From Haemonchus contortus (lineage: Eukaryota; Nematoda; Chromadorea; Rhabditida; Trichostrongylidae): 64,000 nt of DNA. Location: contig LS997563.1 of assembly GCA_000469685.2 (NCBI GenBank), positions 30,130,397 to 30,194,396 on the forward strand, given 5' to 3'. Position numbers and translations under genes: made by a program. Below, piece after piece: positions 12,947 through 23,205 of the stretch. Below the pieces are notes generated by a model. The model saw only the letters and a list, made by a program, of their open reading frames with translations. It did not search any database and was not told where the DNA came from. Position 1 is the first letter of the stretch. The number at the start of each line of letters is the position of its first letter.

Positions 12947-13262
12947 AGGAACATTCTAGAATTGCCTTTGAAAGGATCATCCATAATTCATTACATACAG
13001 AGTATGAGAGACGAAGGTGGTGTAGTGGGAAGTAACACACTATCGCGCACGCGCGGTCACGGGTTCGAATCCCGAATCGAGATTCACCTGAGCCAACTAA
13101 GCCTTACATCCCTCCGCGGTCTGTTGATTGGTACGAGCCAAGTCACTGTATAGCCCGCATACGCATTTATTACGCCGCTACGATTCTGAATGGAAATCGA
13201 ATGAGTGGGCGTATCTGCCAGACGGAACTGATCAACGTCAAGAGACTCCATCTTTTTTCCTC
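12947..13262 (+). repeat. SINE family 1, full-length copy with duplicated 5' flank
   Basis: A tRNA-like head starts at about 13009: AGGTGGTGTAGTGGG gives an A box and GGGTTCGAATCCC at about 13064 gives a clean B box. The body contains ATTACGCCGCTACGATTCTG and the end is ATCTTTTTTCC. About 70 bp before the head (12947-13014) are repeated before the next copy at 13437. With both internal Pol III promoter boxes intact, this is one of the better preserved copies in the window. Confidence 0.75.
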
Positions 13263-13436
13263 TAGAGAGTCAAGAAAGCACACAGAAGAGGCTAGCTGCG
13301 ATGGACTGTCGTCAAATCATGAAAGCTGTAGCAACATGGTTGCAGGATTAGAAAGGTCGTGAAGTAATAGACTTCACCAATCTGCTCATACCATTGCAAT
13401 TACAGTGCTGTGAAATAAACATATAAGAAGCCAGCG

Positions 13437-13720
13437 TTCTAGAATTGTCTTTGGAAGTATCATCCATATTTCGTATACATATAGAGTATGCGTTGTGGGG
13501 GTGGTGTAGTGACAAATGGCGCCCTACCTCCCGCAAGCACGGTTACGGCTTCGAATCCCCATCGCTGTCCGCGTAGGCCAATCAGTTCTTCCATCCCTGC
13601 CAGGTCGGTGAAATGGTATCAGTACCTGCTCATGTCGAGTACAGTGCTGCAATATGTGCTCTCGCCCACCACATAAAGCATCCAGGTTGGAATGCAAGAA
13701 AATAGACGTCAGACTCCACC
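13437..13720 (+). repeat. SINE family 1, copy with duplicated 5' flank
   Basis: The head GGGGGTGGTGTAGTGACAAA starts near 13496 and a B-box-like GCTTCGAATCCCC follows at about 13550. The tail is diverged but still ends in a recognisable GACGTCAGACTCC. The segment 13437-13495 (TTCTAGAATTGTCTTTGGAA and onward) is homologous to 12947-13014 upstream of the preceding copy, so the two copies probably arose by a local duplication of about 490 bp. Confidence 0.65.
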
Positions 13721-15962
13721 AATCGTTAAATCGTTGAAACAGAGCCTTGAAGCTTGATGTATCTCCCCTAATGAAAAAGATATCAATCTCAATGTTACTG
13801 CACACAGCTGAGAGGTGTGTTTTCACTGAAAAGTGTTCAAGGGTGTATCTGAGAAAGTCATCTGATGACAATTCTTGGCGATGACTTTGAATTGGAACAT
13901 CAATTATCCAACAAGATCAAACGTTTGCCCTTTGAGGACATTCAAGAGTGAGCCGTCACACATTTCAGACCAGCATATCCTGGCTAAGGGAGGTAAACCC
14001 AAGTAGCCAGCAGTTCAACAACTACATACTTGACTTGAAGCAGCGGATACTCAATCGAACGACATCTACTGATGGGTAGATAACAGAGAATCTGCGCACC
14101 AGCATTCCTCATCATTTTCAAGATGTTATCCAGTATAGCTGAAGCCACCTAAAATAGGGGCCTTAAGCTTTTGCACTTTCTACTGAAAATCATACTTTTT
14201 TACCGAGATATTTGCAAACTTTTAAATACTTTGTTTCTCCGACGTACTCTTTTAGAGAACGCGCTTTGATTGCGCATGTGTGAGTTGCAATTTCATGTGA
14301 GGGCATGGGAATAAGACGGATAGCATGTGGAGATATGTTCAAGCGAAACGTTGTATAATTGGGCTCAATGGTAGCAGTCCAGAAAGGAGATGAACTATGA
14401 GACTCAAAATAATCGTAATTTTGAAGGGGGCAGTTGACCTTTAAAATTTCTGCAATTTTCACGCCTTACATTTGGATTTGTGAAATTCGTTGAGCTTCCC
14501 AGTTTCTTTAGTCGAAATCAGTGTTGGTTTTCATCGAAGGTCATATGCCGGACACTGAGTACCATGAATGAACTCTTCCATCCCCAGAATCTAACATTTT
14601 CAGGTAAATCTCGGATTCGCTCATCAAACAAATAGCCTTCATTGAGTTATTGCGACATGCCGTTGTTTTGCACCTTCTCTCGGTATGGTCAAAAACTAGT
14701 AAAACAGTCCAGCCATACGATTTATAGGCGCTCACTGTTTTGGCAGGGCTGGTGCACTTCCAAGTACACCTGATTAGGTCTATTACAATGCAGTACAACC
14801 AGAGTATATGACATTCGCAGTCCACTGATCCTGACCGGTTTCCATTGGCTTATTAGTATTCACGACACATTCTGGGAAAGGACAGAAATGCTAAGTGCTG
14901 GAGCAGTCGAAAATGGTACTAAAATGTGGCAGTAACTAATCCCTATTTAGACTCACATTGAACAATGTAAGGAGACAATGCACGGATCCATATTATGCAC
15001 TGGGAGCCTGATACAGTCCCTTCCTTGATCTCCAAACCCTTTCACCTACGGCATCCCCCATTTAGGTTTGTTGGAATCGAGCCAAAATGCAAATTCGAGT
15101 GTTTTCTGTATTTTCTTGTTTTGTTTTTTGTTGTTACAAGTAGGACCAGATCTTGTTTTTGTTGATAAAGATGCACGCCACTGCTTGGGTTAGTAGTCAA
15201 ATTGGGAAAGTAATGAGGACTGGAATCTGATGGAGCATTACTTGAGACTTTGCTAAAACTTGGTTTAAGTATGCTCATTGGTGGGGAGACAAGCCGTTAA
15301 AAGTCAAGCATTTGCACCCTGATACAACATGGTTCAAAAGAAATGATGGTATGCAAGAATTACAGGAATTCAGCTGTCGACTTGTTCATAGATACCCATT
15401 CTTACCTGAATGTGAGTGCGGGAAATAAATTTTGGCGTCAGTCAGTCCACTTCCTAGGTGAGAAACTCATTCGTCCTCCATTGTAGCGGGGTTTTGAATG
15501 AAAGGCTCGGTTGGCCGGGAAAGTGTCAATTCAGCATTCGATTTCTTATCCATGCATGCGATGGGTACGCCACTTGTAGGTACATCTTGACCAGGTCATA
15601 TTTTCTAACAGTGAATGACTTGGCTGTAATACATACGGTCCGATTTCCCAAAACAAATGATTTATCGACTGACCCTTCCGGAAACCTGATTCTGCCAACT
15701 CATGTTCATCATTGGCCGTTCTCTGAGACCCTCGACGGCCGTCTACGAATCACGCGACCGGCGCTTCCACTGCATATACTGCACCTTATCACAACTATGA
15801 CATCCTTCAGAGTAGAGCGTTGGGAGTCGAGCGGTGACGTTCGCTCTGCTGACAACACAGGACGTCGATCGATAAAGGGTCTCAAGCGAACGATTTCTTG
15901 ATCGACTTTTTGCTTTCTTTCACTTTTTGGTATTGTCTTGGTGTTTTACTTCGATTGCTATG
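13721..15962. other. Unassigned DNA
   Basis: Holds several short open frames. The largest is 147 codons at 15458-15901 (plus), which has no recognised domain, signal peptide or splice context. No repeat family was recognised. Confidence 0.4.
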
Positions 15963-16430
15963 TACACTGGTGTGCAAAACTTTGGAACGACAGCAACTTT
16001 CGATTACTGTACCACTACCAGAAAGCGAGACTCGATAAGATTCATTCCATATCAAGGGAGGACCATTGCGGTATTGCGCAAAAAGTAACTGACAGAAAAA
16101 AGACGAGAGAATAAGACATTTTTACCTAGAGTACCGATTACACATAAGTCTTCAAAATTTGTACTGGTACTTAAAAAAAAAGCGACGAGGTTTCTAATAG
16201 GAGGTGAGATAACCACGGAGAGCTTTACGGGCTCTCGATCCCATACTTTCCACGAGATTTTCAGTGAGTTTCTGTTGTAGGGCATTCCACTCCTCTATAA
16301 GCGCAGTTGACAGCTGCTGGATGGTCACTGGTGCACTTGGACGTGCCGCTGTGCGTCTACCCAGTGCATCCCACACGTGCTCGATGGGATTTAGTTTGGG
16401 AGAACGGGCAGAGCGTCGAGTGCTAACCGC
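15963..16430 (-). mobile_element. Tc1-like DNA transposon, 3' half
   Basis: On the minus strand the end of a Tc1-family DDE transposase is readable: SPKLNPIEHVWDALGRR near 16365-16400, then PVTIQQLSTALIEEWNA and a stop at about 16194. NPIEHVWD contains the third acidic residue of the DD34E catalytic triad. A noncoding tail of about 230 bp leads to a TIR-like end, CACTGGTGTGCAAAACTTTG, immediately inside a TA at 15963-15964. The frame breaks upstream of about 16420 and neither the first two catalytic Asp regions nor the second TIR is found. This is a truncated, inactive copy. Confidence 0.8.
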
Positions 16431-17081
16431 TTGCGCTCGACGCTCAACGCTGTACGCTGCAGACGCCCTATCGTACTACTGCAATTACGCGCTGCACTAC
16501 GCTTTGCAACGTGAGAGTTCGGAGCACAGCATAGTATAAACTTTGGAGAACGAAACATTCCAAAAAGAAGTATACAGGACACATCGCGCCGCTGGCCCTA
16601 TAGAATTGCCATGAGCCTTCGTTATGGGAAAACTGCGGCATTCAACGACTGTGTGATTCAACACAATATACGTACAAATACAAATATTCATACAATGTTT
16701 TGTCGCGATTTCAGAGCAATTTACGTCGAGGGGAAGCAATGCAACTGTTTAGTCTTCTTCTACGAGGGTTCGTACAGAAAAATTAAACTACGAAAACCTA
16801 GCCTCGTAGTTTTGGTTGATTTCTGATTTTGTGTAATTTACACTTTTCCTAATTACTACACCATCGTCATCACACAATCAAAATAGGTTAAAACAAAAGG
16901 TTAAAGTTCGATGAAAGATGGGGAGGTGAATCTATCCAAGTAAGTGATTAGCCCCACTCTGCCATGTCATGCCGCACTCCTCTTCAGGATCAAAGTATGT
17001 AAAGTTTGAATGTGGTCAACGACGCGTGTGGGTCACCCATTACACTTAAGTCTATAAGGATTAAAAGTTGCGGTTTTTTTT
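16431..17081. other. Unassigned DNA
   Basis: The first 100 bp (to about 16530) are relatively GC-rich with CpGs and abut the Tc1 break point; they may be the sequence into which the truncated element is joined. Nothing else is recognised. Confidence 0.4.
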
Positions 17082-17297
17082 ATTGACCAGCCAAGCCTCT
17101 CCCACCTCCGGGGTCGGCTAACTTGTAGCAGTCTTGTCTGGGAGAATAAAAGCACGGACCTAGACACCGCAAGCCATTGTATAGGCTACATACGCTGTCA
17201 TTACGACACCAAGATTCCGAATGGAAATCGAACGCGTCGACACATCCCTCAGGCGTAATCGATTAACGCCCAGAGAATTCATCTTTTATCCTTCAAG
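17082..17297 (+). repeat. SINE family 1, body and 3' end
   Basis: CCGGGGTCGGCTAAC, TCTGGGAGAATAAAAGCAC, CATTGTATAGGCTACATACG, GATTCCGAATGGAAATCGAA and the terminal CATCTTTTATCC appear in SINE order. The tRNA-like head is missing. Together with the copies at 13009 and 61270 it fixes the 3' end of the family at a CATCTTTTWTCCT-like sequence. Confidence 0.8.
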
Positions 17298-18609
17298 AAC
17301 CATCATTACATTTTTTTTTCACTTTTTTCCATGGATACGCGGCAGTTGAAAAAACTATTTGACGACCCAAAACGAAATTCAACAACGTCAAAAAGTTGTA
17401 TGGACAAAGTCCAAACCAGTGTTAATTGCATGCAGCACCCTACACTGCTTTGTAGGGACGTACGGGGATCAAGGAAAAACTTTATCCCGAGTTCACTTGA
17501 CAATATCCTCCGCGATAATGAAAGCCATAGCTGTTGTAAGTATTCAAGGATTATATCAGAGGGACAATATATGTATGTATAGAAAGATAAGCGGAGTTAT
17601 CCCAATTTTTGTACGATAGCTAAAGAACTAGTCTACAATCTTGCGATAGAGAGGCATTTTGAGTCGATCACTTCCATTTCAATCACTTTCAATGTTTCCA
17701 AGTAAGGTGTTCTACCATAGTACTCCTTGTCATTGAACTAGTTCATTTAGTTAGAGGTCCCTAGTCTTCCAGATGCTCATGGCATGAACTGATTGGATTA
17801 CGTGCAGATGGCGGGTCGTCGAATATTCACGAACCTTCTTTTATATTACCAGTGGCATTCTCAGGCGAAATGCGACCGTAGCCGCCACTCTCCATAATCA
17901 ACTAACATCAATAAACAAATAGTACACAGCCGTTCCATCAAGATACAACTCTTTGTAAATTTCGAGACTATTGTAAACAAAGCACGACCGGTATGGTCAA
18001 AAGCAAAGATCACTTCCTCAACAAACCGAGGAAGCAAATGGCGATAACAGAAGCAAACTCATTATTAGTCCAGCGTGCACTACTTAAGCATGGGGATAAC
18101 ATCCCATCAGTGGTTTTTTTTTTGTTGGGTTTGATTAACTGGTACTGTGGTAGTACGGGAGAATAAAAACTAACTAGGGTTTGGGCTATTATTAAAGGTA
18201 ATTCGAGGCTATATAAGCACTGACGTGTCTCTCAGATAACGTGTGCCACCAGTCTGCACCTGAGGAGAACACAAGTTCGATCCTCGCGGAGGCAAAAGCC
18301 ATGACTGCAAAAATTGCAAAAATGATGCCGGTACCAGCGTTGGGCCCAGGTTGGCCGGCTGGCTGATGAAGAACTCCGCAGCAAGAAATGCGGTTAGGTT
18401 CGCCAAAGAATCCTATTATAATGCTAAGATATAACATGGCGGAAATGACCCGCAGAACTCCAGCCCGAGTTCTGTGGACGGTATTCGAGAGTTACCCTGG
18501 AACGAAAGATTTCTATCAAGGACCTCGACTTTGATTGACTCTGAAAGACACAGTTCACGATAAAATGGTGTTTGACATTTTCCCATAAGATAGGGACCCT
18601 CTTATGAGC
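17298..18609. other. Unassigned DNA with a weak tRNA-like stretch
   Basis: Near 18236-18306 a B-box-like AAGTTCGATCCTCGCGGAG follows CTCTCAGATAACGTGTGCC, which hints at another tRNA-derived repeat. No acceptor stem closes, so no tRNA is called. The overlapping frames at 17306-17619 have no recognisable product. Confidence 0.35.
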
Positions 18610-19640
18610 CATATCTAGCGCTTCTTCCTCTTCTTCACCTTAGCGTTGAACCCTCGCCAATTCGCTACCCTTGTCAGCCGCCTCCATTTCTTTCTATCCA
18701 CGGCATCTTCTGCCGTTACCTCAGCTCCGGCAAGGTCCTTCTTGACGTCCCGTTATCTCTTCTCTGGCGCTCCTCGCGTTCGCTTCCCTTAGACCTCGAA
18801 CCATTGCCTCCCTTATTGGATAATTCGGTGGCCTGCCTATTACAAATCCGTACCAACGCAGACGCTGTTCTCTCATCTTAAACTGTACAGGGGCTATTTG
18901 CATAGCCGCTCTGACGCCTTTATTTCTTACCCGATCAAGCCGCGTCCAAGCGCAGCCCCACCTGAGCTTCCTCATCTCAGCGGAGTGAAACTGTCTTTCA
19001 TGGTTCCTACCTACGAGCCAGCATTCACTGCTGCAGATCACCGCAGGCCTCACGACTGTCCTGTACACTTTTCCTCCTTTGAAAGTCCAGGAGCATCGGC
19101 GGTAGCAGTCATCCATGCCACGTTTATTCGGCACTCCACAGCCTAGTCCAAGCTACTATCAGCGGCTAGATTACTCTCCAAGTGTCGGAAGCCCTACACC
19201 ACCCTCTCGATGACTTCCCCGAGACCGTCTACGATTAGCTCCGTGCACTCCTCGAAGCCGAAGAAATTGATTCTCTTCACGTTTAACCGTAACCCATTGT
19301 CCGCCAGCGCTTTCTGCCATTTCTGCAGCTTCTCCTGAAGTTGTCATCAGCGTAGAGGGTGATTTTCAGTGGTTCATCCGAAAGCCCCGTGACCGGTCTA
19401 CTGCTTCGGTGAGGCCGAGTGGAGTGCGTACTGCTGTCGCAAACTATATGTACATGTCTGTGACCAGGGAAATCATTTATTCTGTAATATTTCGCTCTCG
19501 GAGCGCTCTCCAGAGGACCTGTCGAGAACGAAGGCCCTCTCCAGATCGCAGAAAGCCAGGTAACAAGGTCAACGCTTCTCCCGACACTTCTCCATTATTT
19601 GTCTGGCTATGAAGATAGCTCCGTTGTAGACAGTTCTAGC
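18610..19640 (-). mobile_element. RTE-type LINE relic (reverse transcriptase to C-terminus)
   Basis: Reading the minus strand, pieces of a non-LTR retrotransposon polymerase appear in the correct order. First comes YNGAIFIARQIMEKCREKR (about 19560-19625) with YLAFCDLERAF after a stop. Then come the catalytic box YADD (19343-19354) and the C-terminal GGKVYRTVVRPAV, SSECW and RLDRVRNKGVR, followed by QRLRWYGFVIGR (18721-19134). The block from fingers/palm to YADD is strongly shortened, and stops and frameshifts separate the pieces. The endonuclease end is missing. It is an inactive 5'-truncated copy; RTE clade assignment rests on the C-terminal signature. Confidence 0.85.
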
Positions 19641-19779
19641 ATGAGGCCGAACTGCTATCGTGAGATATGGACGAGGTTCCTCAATCTTGAGCGTACTAAA
19701 AAGAAGAGGCTTCCCACTACAGGCTTCTCTTAATCGATCTACATATCGAACTCCCCAAAAACCCAGAAAAGCAGCGGAT

Positions 19780-21020
19780 TCCAACCTCAGCGTGCACACG
19801 AAATGTTTGAAGAGGTTCGAGGTGAATTCAGAGTAGACAAGGCAACATGGTTCTGGAACGATGAAGTCCAACAGCTATAATATAAAGCTTAGAAAGAATG
19901 TGCACAAGCGCTAGCAGAAGTTGCAATGTTAGAAGGCCTAATTAGCGGCAGAAATTGCAGGAGGAAGGACACTACAACAGAGCCAAAGAACACGAGACTG
20001 CATTCTTAATACGACAGTTTTGACCGCAAGGAAGGAGCGAGTCTACATTTTGGGTGGTCAGAGCCTGGCCTCTGGACACTCAAGACATCGGGGAGTATGT
20101 AGGAGCCGAGCATAGCCGCCGTAGCGCTATCCTGAGAGGACCAGCTGTGGTAGTCAGTACGAAAAATGAAAGATGGGAAAGCTGTTGCTCCGGATGAGAT
20201 AGCTTTCGAAACATTGAAGTCGCTTAGAAAACAGGACAACAAGTAGATCATCTTGCTATTGGCCTTGCATCTGGAATTCTTTCTCCAAGAGTTAACAGTG
20301 TTTACACTGTTAATTGTTGGAGAAAGAATTACGGATGCGTGGTGTAGCAGTACTGTCGTTCCCGTCTTCAATCAAAGGATGAACACGATAATGTTCCCGC
20401 TACGAGGATCAGTTTGCATGCGTATAGCATATAATGTAGGAGCTGCAAGACACATTCAGAATTGATGGGACATTTCGGGTTCATGCCTCTACAGTGGATG
20501 ACATCTTTACAGGAAGACAAATTATACAGATACCTTAGATTATGCTTCTCGCATTCCATCGATCTCGATGAAGCACTCGACCGCTGGACGCGAGTCATCT
20601 GAAGCCCTACCAGGACGCTCAGAACACCTAATGTTCCTAGTCAAGGGGTGTACGATAGGTCCGAGGCAGCCGCTCAGCAAGAGATATGGATGTCAGATGA
20701 GTATACTAAAAGCCAGCTCTGAGTTCGTTCCTCTTCCTGCTAACATGGCATGACATCACAGAGAAACTCGTGAATAGAGAATTGAAGATCTATCCTCTGC
20801 GCAGACGACGTCGCTCTGATAGTGAGGGCAGAGAAGAATTCAGGTTAAGCCTCAAAAGGGCAGAAGATACTGGCGGAACAGGGGCTCCGGTCAACCAGAA
20901 GAAACCAAGGAAGGGATGAAAAGAGTCCACTGGTATGACGATTAACATTGCTTAAATACGCCCAAGTAGAGGTATACCGGATGGTAGTGAGGCCCATGAG
21001 ACTGTACGGCAGCAAGTGCT
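19780..21020 (+). mobile_element. RTE-type LINE relic, opposite orientation
   Basis: Plus-strand frames give, in order: the endonuclease-RT linker GEFRVDKATWFWNDEV (about 19825-19875), MKDGKAVAPDEIAFETL (about 20168), RITDAWCSSTVVPVF (about 20328), a weak IDLDEALDRW (about 20560), the active-site box as CADDVALIV (CADD codons at 20798-20809; usual YADD), and VEVYRMVVRPMRLYGSKC (about 20965-21018). Many stops and frameshifts make it a pseudogene. The Tyr-to-Cys change in the first box position is a decay mark or a reading across a lesion. The copy breaks immediately after the LYGSKC region, where a different sequence begins. It holds a snap-back palindrome at 20275-20330. Confidence 0.85.
20275..20330. 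repeat. Snap-back palindrome inside LINE relic
   Basis: The 27-nt arm 20275-20301 and the arm 20304-20330 are reverse complements with two non-Watson-Crick positions, separated by only TT. The left arm lies before the RITDAW block of the LINE and the right arm runs into it, so one arm is likely a template-switch copy of the other. Confidence 0.9.
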
Positions 21021-21420
21021 GATCTGTGTATAGAAAACATGAGTGGCAAAAAGCCACATTACCCACTTTTTTAAGACACAACGCGCCATCCCTTTTGAGA
21101 ACAGGACGGCCGGTGGGGCCGATTTTGACGGAGATGGGTCCTGCATGCTCTTTTCCTGACACCCACTTTTCACCGTATTGTTTCTTATGGCACCAAGGAA
21201 AATCCTGAAAATTTCCAACCAAGGTTGAATTGTCGAATCTCGATGTTTTCATCATTTGATTCAACTGCGACATGCACTTTTTGCTTCGAGGGTAGTAAGT
21301 GGGTCCAAAAAACATTTGCAAGTCATGCCTTTTTGCCCCATTCAACGACAGAATCACCCCCACTCCGCAGGACAAATAAAAAAAAATTTGGGCAACTCCT
21401 GCTAGATTAGTACATGCTTA
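21021..21420. other. Sequence abutting the LINE break, unknown
   Basis: The LINE text stops at about 21020 and an unrelated block follows that is open for long distances on both strands. The minus strand carries a 176-codon frame (20845-21375), one of the longest single frames in the window outside the microsatellite. Its downstream end overlaps the LINE, which argues that it is fortuitous. No domain is recognised in any frame. It could be part of another repeat inserted into the LINE. Confidence 0.35.
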
Positions 21421-22913
21421 GGGGTGCACTCCCAACTTGGTTTGAAGAGCGGCTCAGTCACCGAGAAAAAACGGGGCAAGGTTGAGTAACGGGCCAAGAA
21501 TAGGGACTGAGCAGGTCCACCTACGGTGAGCGGAGTGCCCTCAAATTATGCGGTAATTGATAAATGAGTTAATGAATCAATTTCGTTCAAGCCTGGAGAC
21601 CAGAAAAATATGGCATTAAGCAAAATATAAGGTGTGCTAGTCAGTCTGAACCAATCGGACCTTTTCATACGACCGGCTGAGCGTGCTTTCCAAAGGAAGA
21701 CACTTCATCCGACTTCATAACATTGTTCGGAAAGTTCTATATCAGAATCTAAAAAATTCGCTTCATGCCATCAACGAAGGAGATGTCAAATATCAGTGCC
21801 ATAGTTGACGGAGTTCAAATCAAAAATAATGGTTGTGCCAAAAAACGCTCTCTGATGCTGCACACGCTCTGTCGTACTATCGTCAATGGGTTTATACCGC
21901 TTTCACAGTTCATCGCATCCCCCAAATATCGTGTAAGTCTGAAAGGATTACAAAACATTATTACTTCTACCTAGGCAATTACTCCGTTACTATAAAACCT
22001 GCATTTGAATAGAAGATGAATTCCGAACCCCAGGTTTTCGGTGTGAAGAGTTTACATAGATCGAGTACAAATCAAAGCAATACAGGCTTCTGTAAGCTGA
22101 ATTTTCGCTTATTGGGGAGAACGGATTGGAGTAGTTTCTGATTTTTCTTGTTTTGTTGACACTGTTTACCTCTGGGTAGCCGAATAAACGCATCATTGAA
22201 AACCTGCTCTGACCTTGCATTCGTAGTCTTCCATTAGTACTGTCCTTTCATTCAGAAAGGTCTCAAATCGATGCCTGATCGCGGTAGAACCACGCATTCC
22301 CTCAGGTAAGATTCTGACAGGCACAGGAAGTGCAGAAAATTTGAAAAGCGCTGTTTTCTCGTGTGTACTGCTCTATATACTGCTTCTGTGCATTGCTCCT
22401 AAAGCGTAGAATCTTTAGCAACTACTTCAGCCACATCAGCCGGTTCGGTGAAGTTCGGCTTTGTATTTGTCCCCTAAAGCCCAACACAACACTTTTGCGA
22501 AGCTAGCAATGGCACCAAAGATCGAGCTGTTTAGGAATGCTTTTATCCCTATATTAGCTCGTTGTTGGCCACTTATGATGTATTAATCGGGATTTCCTAT
22601 TCGAGACAATCCTTGTAAAAGTCTCATAAGCCTCTATTAGTGTGATTAAAAGCGAATGATGCACAAAGCAGCCTTGAGCCTTCTGCACTCTTGTAAATAG
22701 CTCTGCAAAAGCTATGGATCATGAGCTTATTCCGTGTGATAGCCTAAAAACGCTCTCGGTCCCTGGAACAAATAATATCTTCCCTAGTTTATCAGATGTG
22801 AGAAATGACTGATCCTACAGAGCTCTGTAAAGTTCCTCTCCACCGCAATTACAACCCTTCTCAATTTGAATGGTATAAATATAATTAGGTGAAGGGCAAA
22901 ATCCTGTGTTTTT
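21421..22913. other. Unassigned DNA
   Basis: No gene, RNA or repeat recognised. Confidence 0.4.
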
Positions 22914-23205
22914 TGACGTTAATCACTACCTCTTGGGGATGCGCCCTGCATTTGTCCTCCATTCAGCATCGTCGGGGCGTTTCGAAAGCGCGTGTGAAAC
23001 AGACAATAGTTTGGTACCAGACCTGAGCAGGGGCATAAAAGTACTTGTCTTCCGATGTGCAGGTTTTCCCTTCTGGATAGGCTCCATACCAGTTGATCGA
23101 TCCCGGACGAATAAGGCTTGATTGCCCTTAGCAGGTATTTATTTGCAAGGCGATCCTTGGATCGTGCGAATGGTAGTGCGCCTTTTGACACTGCGCCAAC
23201 TCCCA
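22914..23205 (-). repeat. SINE family 1, diverged near-full copy
   Basis: The plus strand shows GGGGATGCGCCCTGCATTTG, TCCATTCAGCATCGTCGGGG, CATAAAAGTACTTGTCTTCC, ATAAGGCTTGATTG and finally GGTAGTGCGCC, in the same order as the complete copy at 61270-61570. Divergence is high throughout and the B box is lost, so this is an old insertion. Confidence 0.6.

Noticed and set aside
18236..18306. Possible tRNA gene with GTTCGATCC
   Set aside because: No acceptor stem or clear D-arm can be closed; mentioned only as a weak repeat-like hint.
20845..21375. 176-codon minus-strand frame
   Set aside because: It runs antisense through the LINE end and an unknown block, shows no domain and is crossed by frames on the other strand; probably fortuitous.
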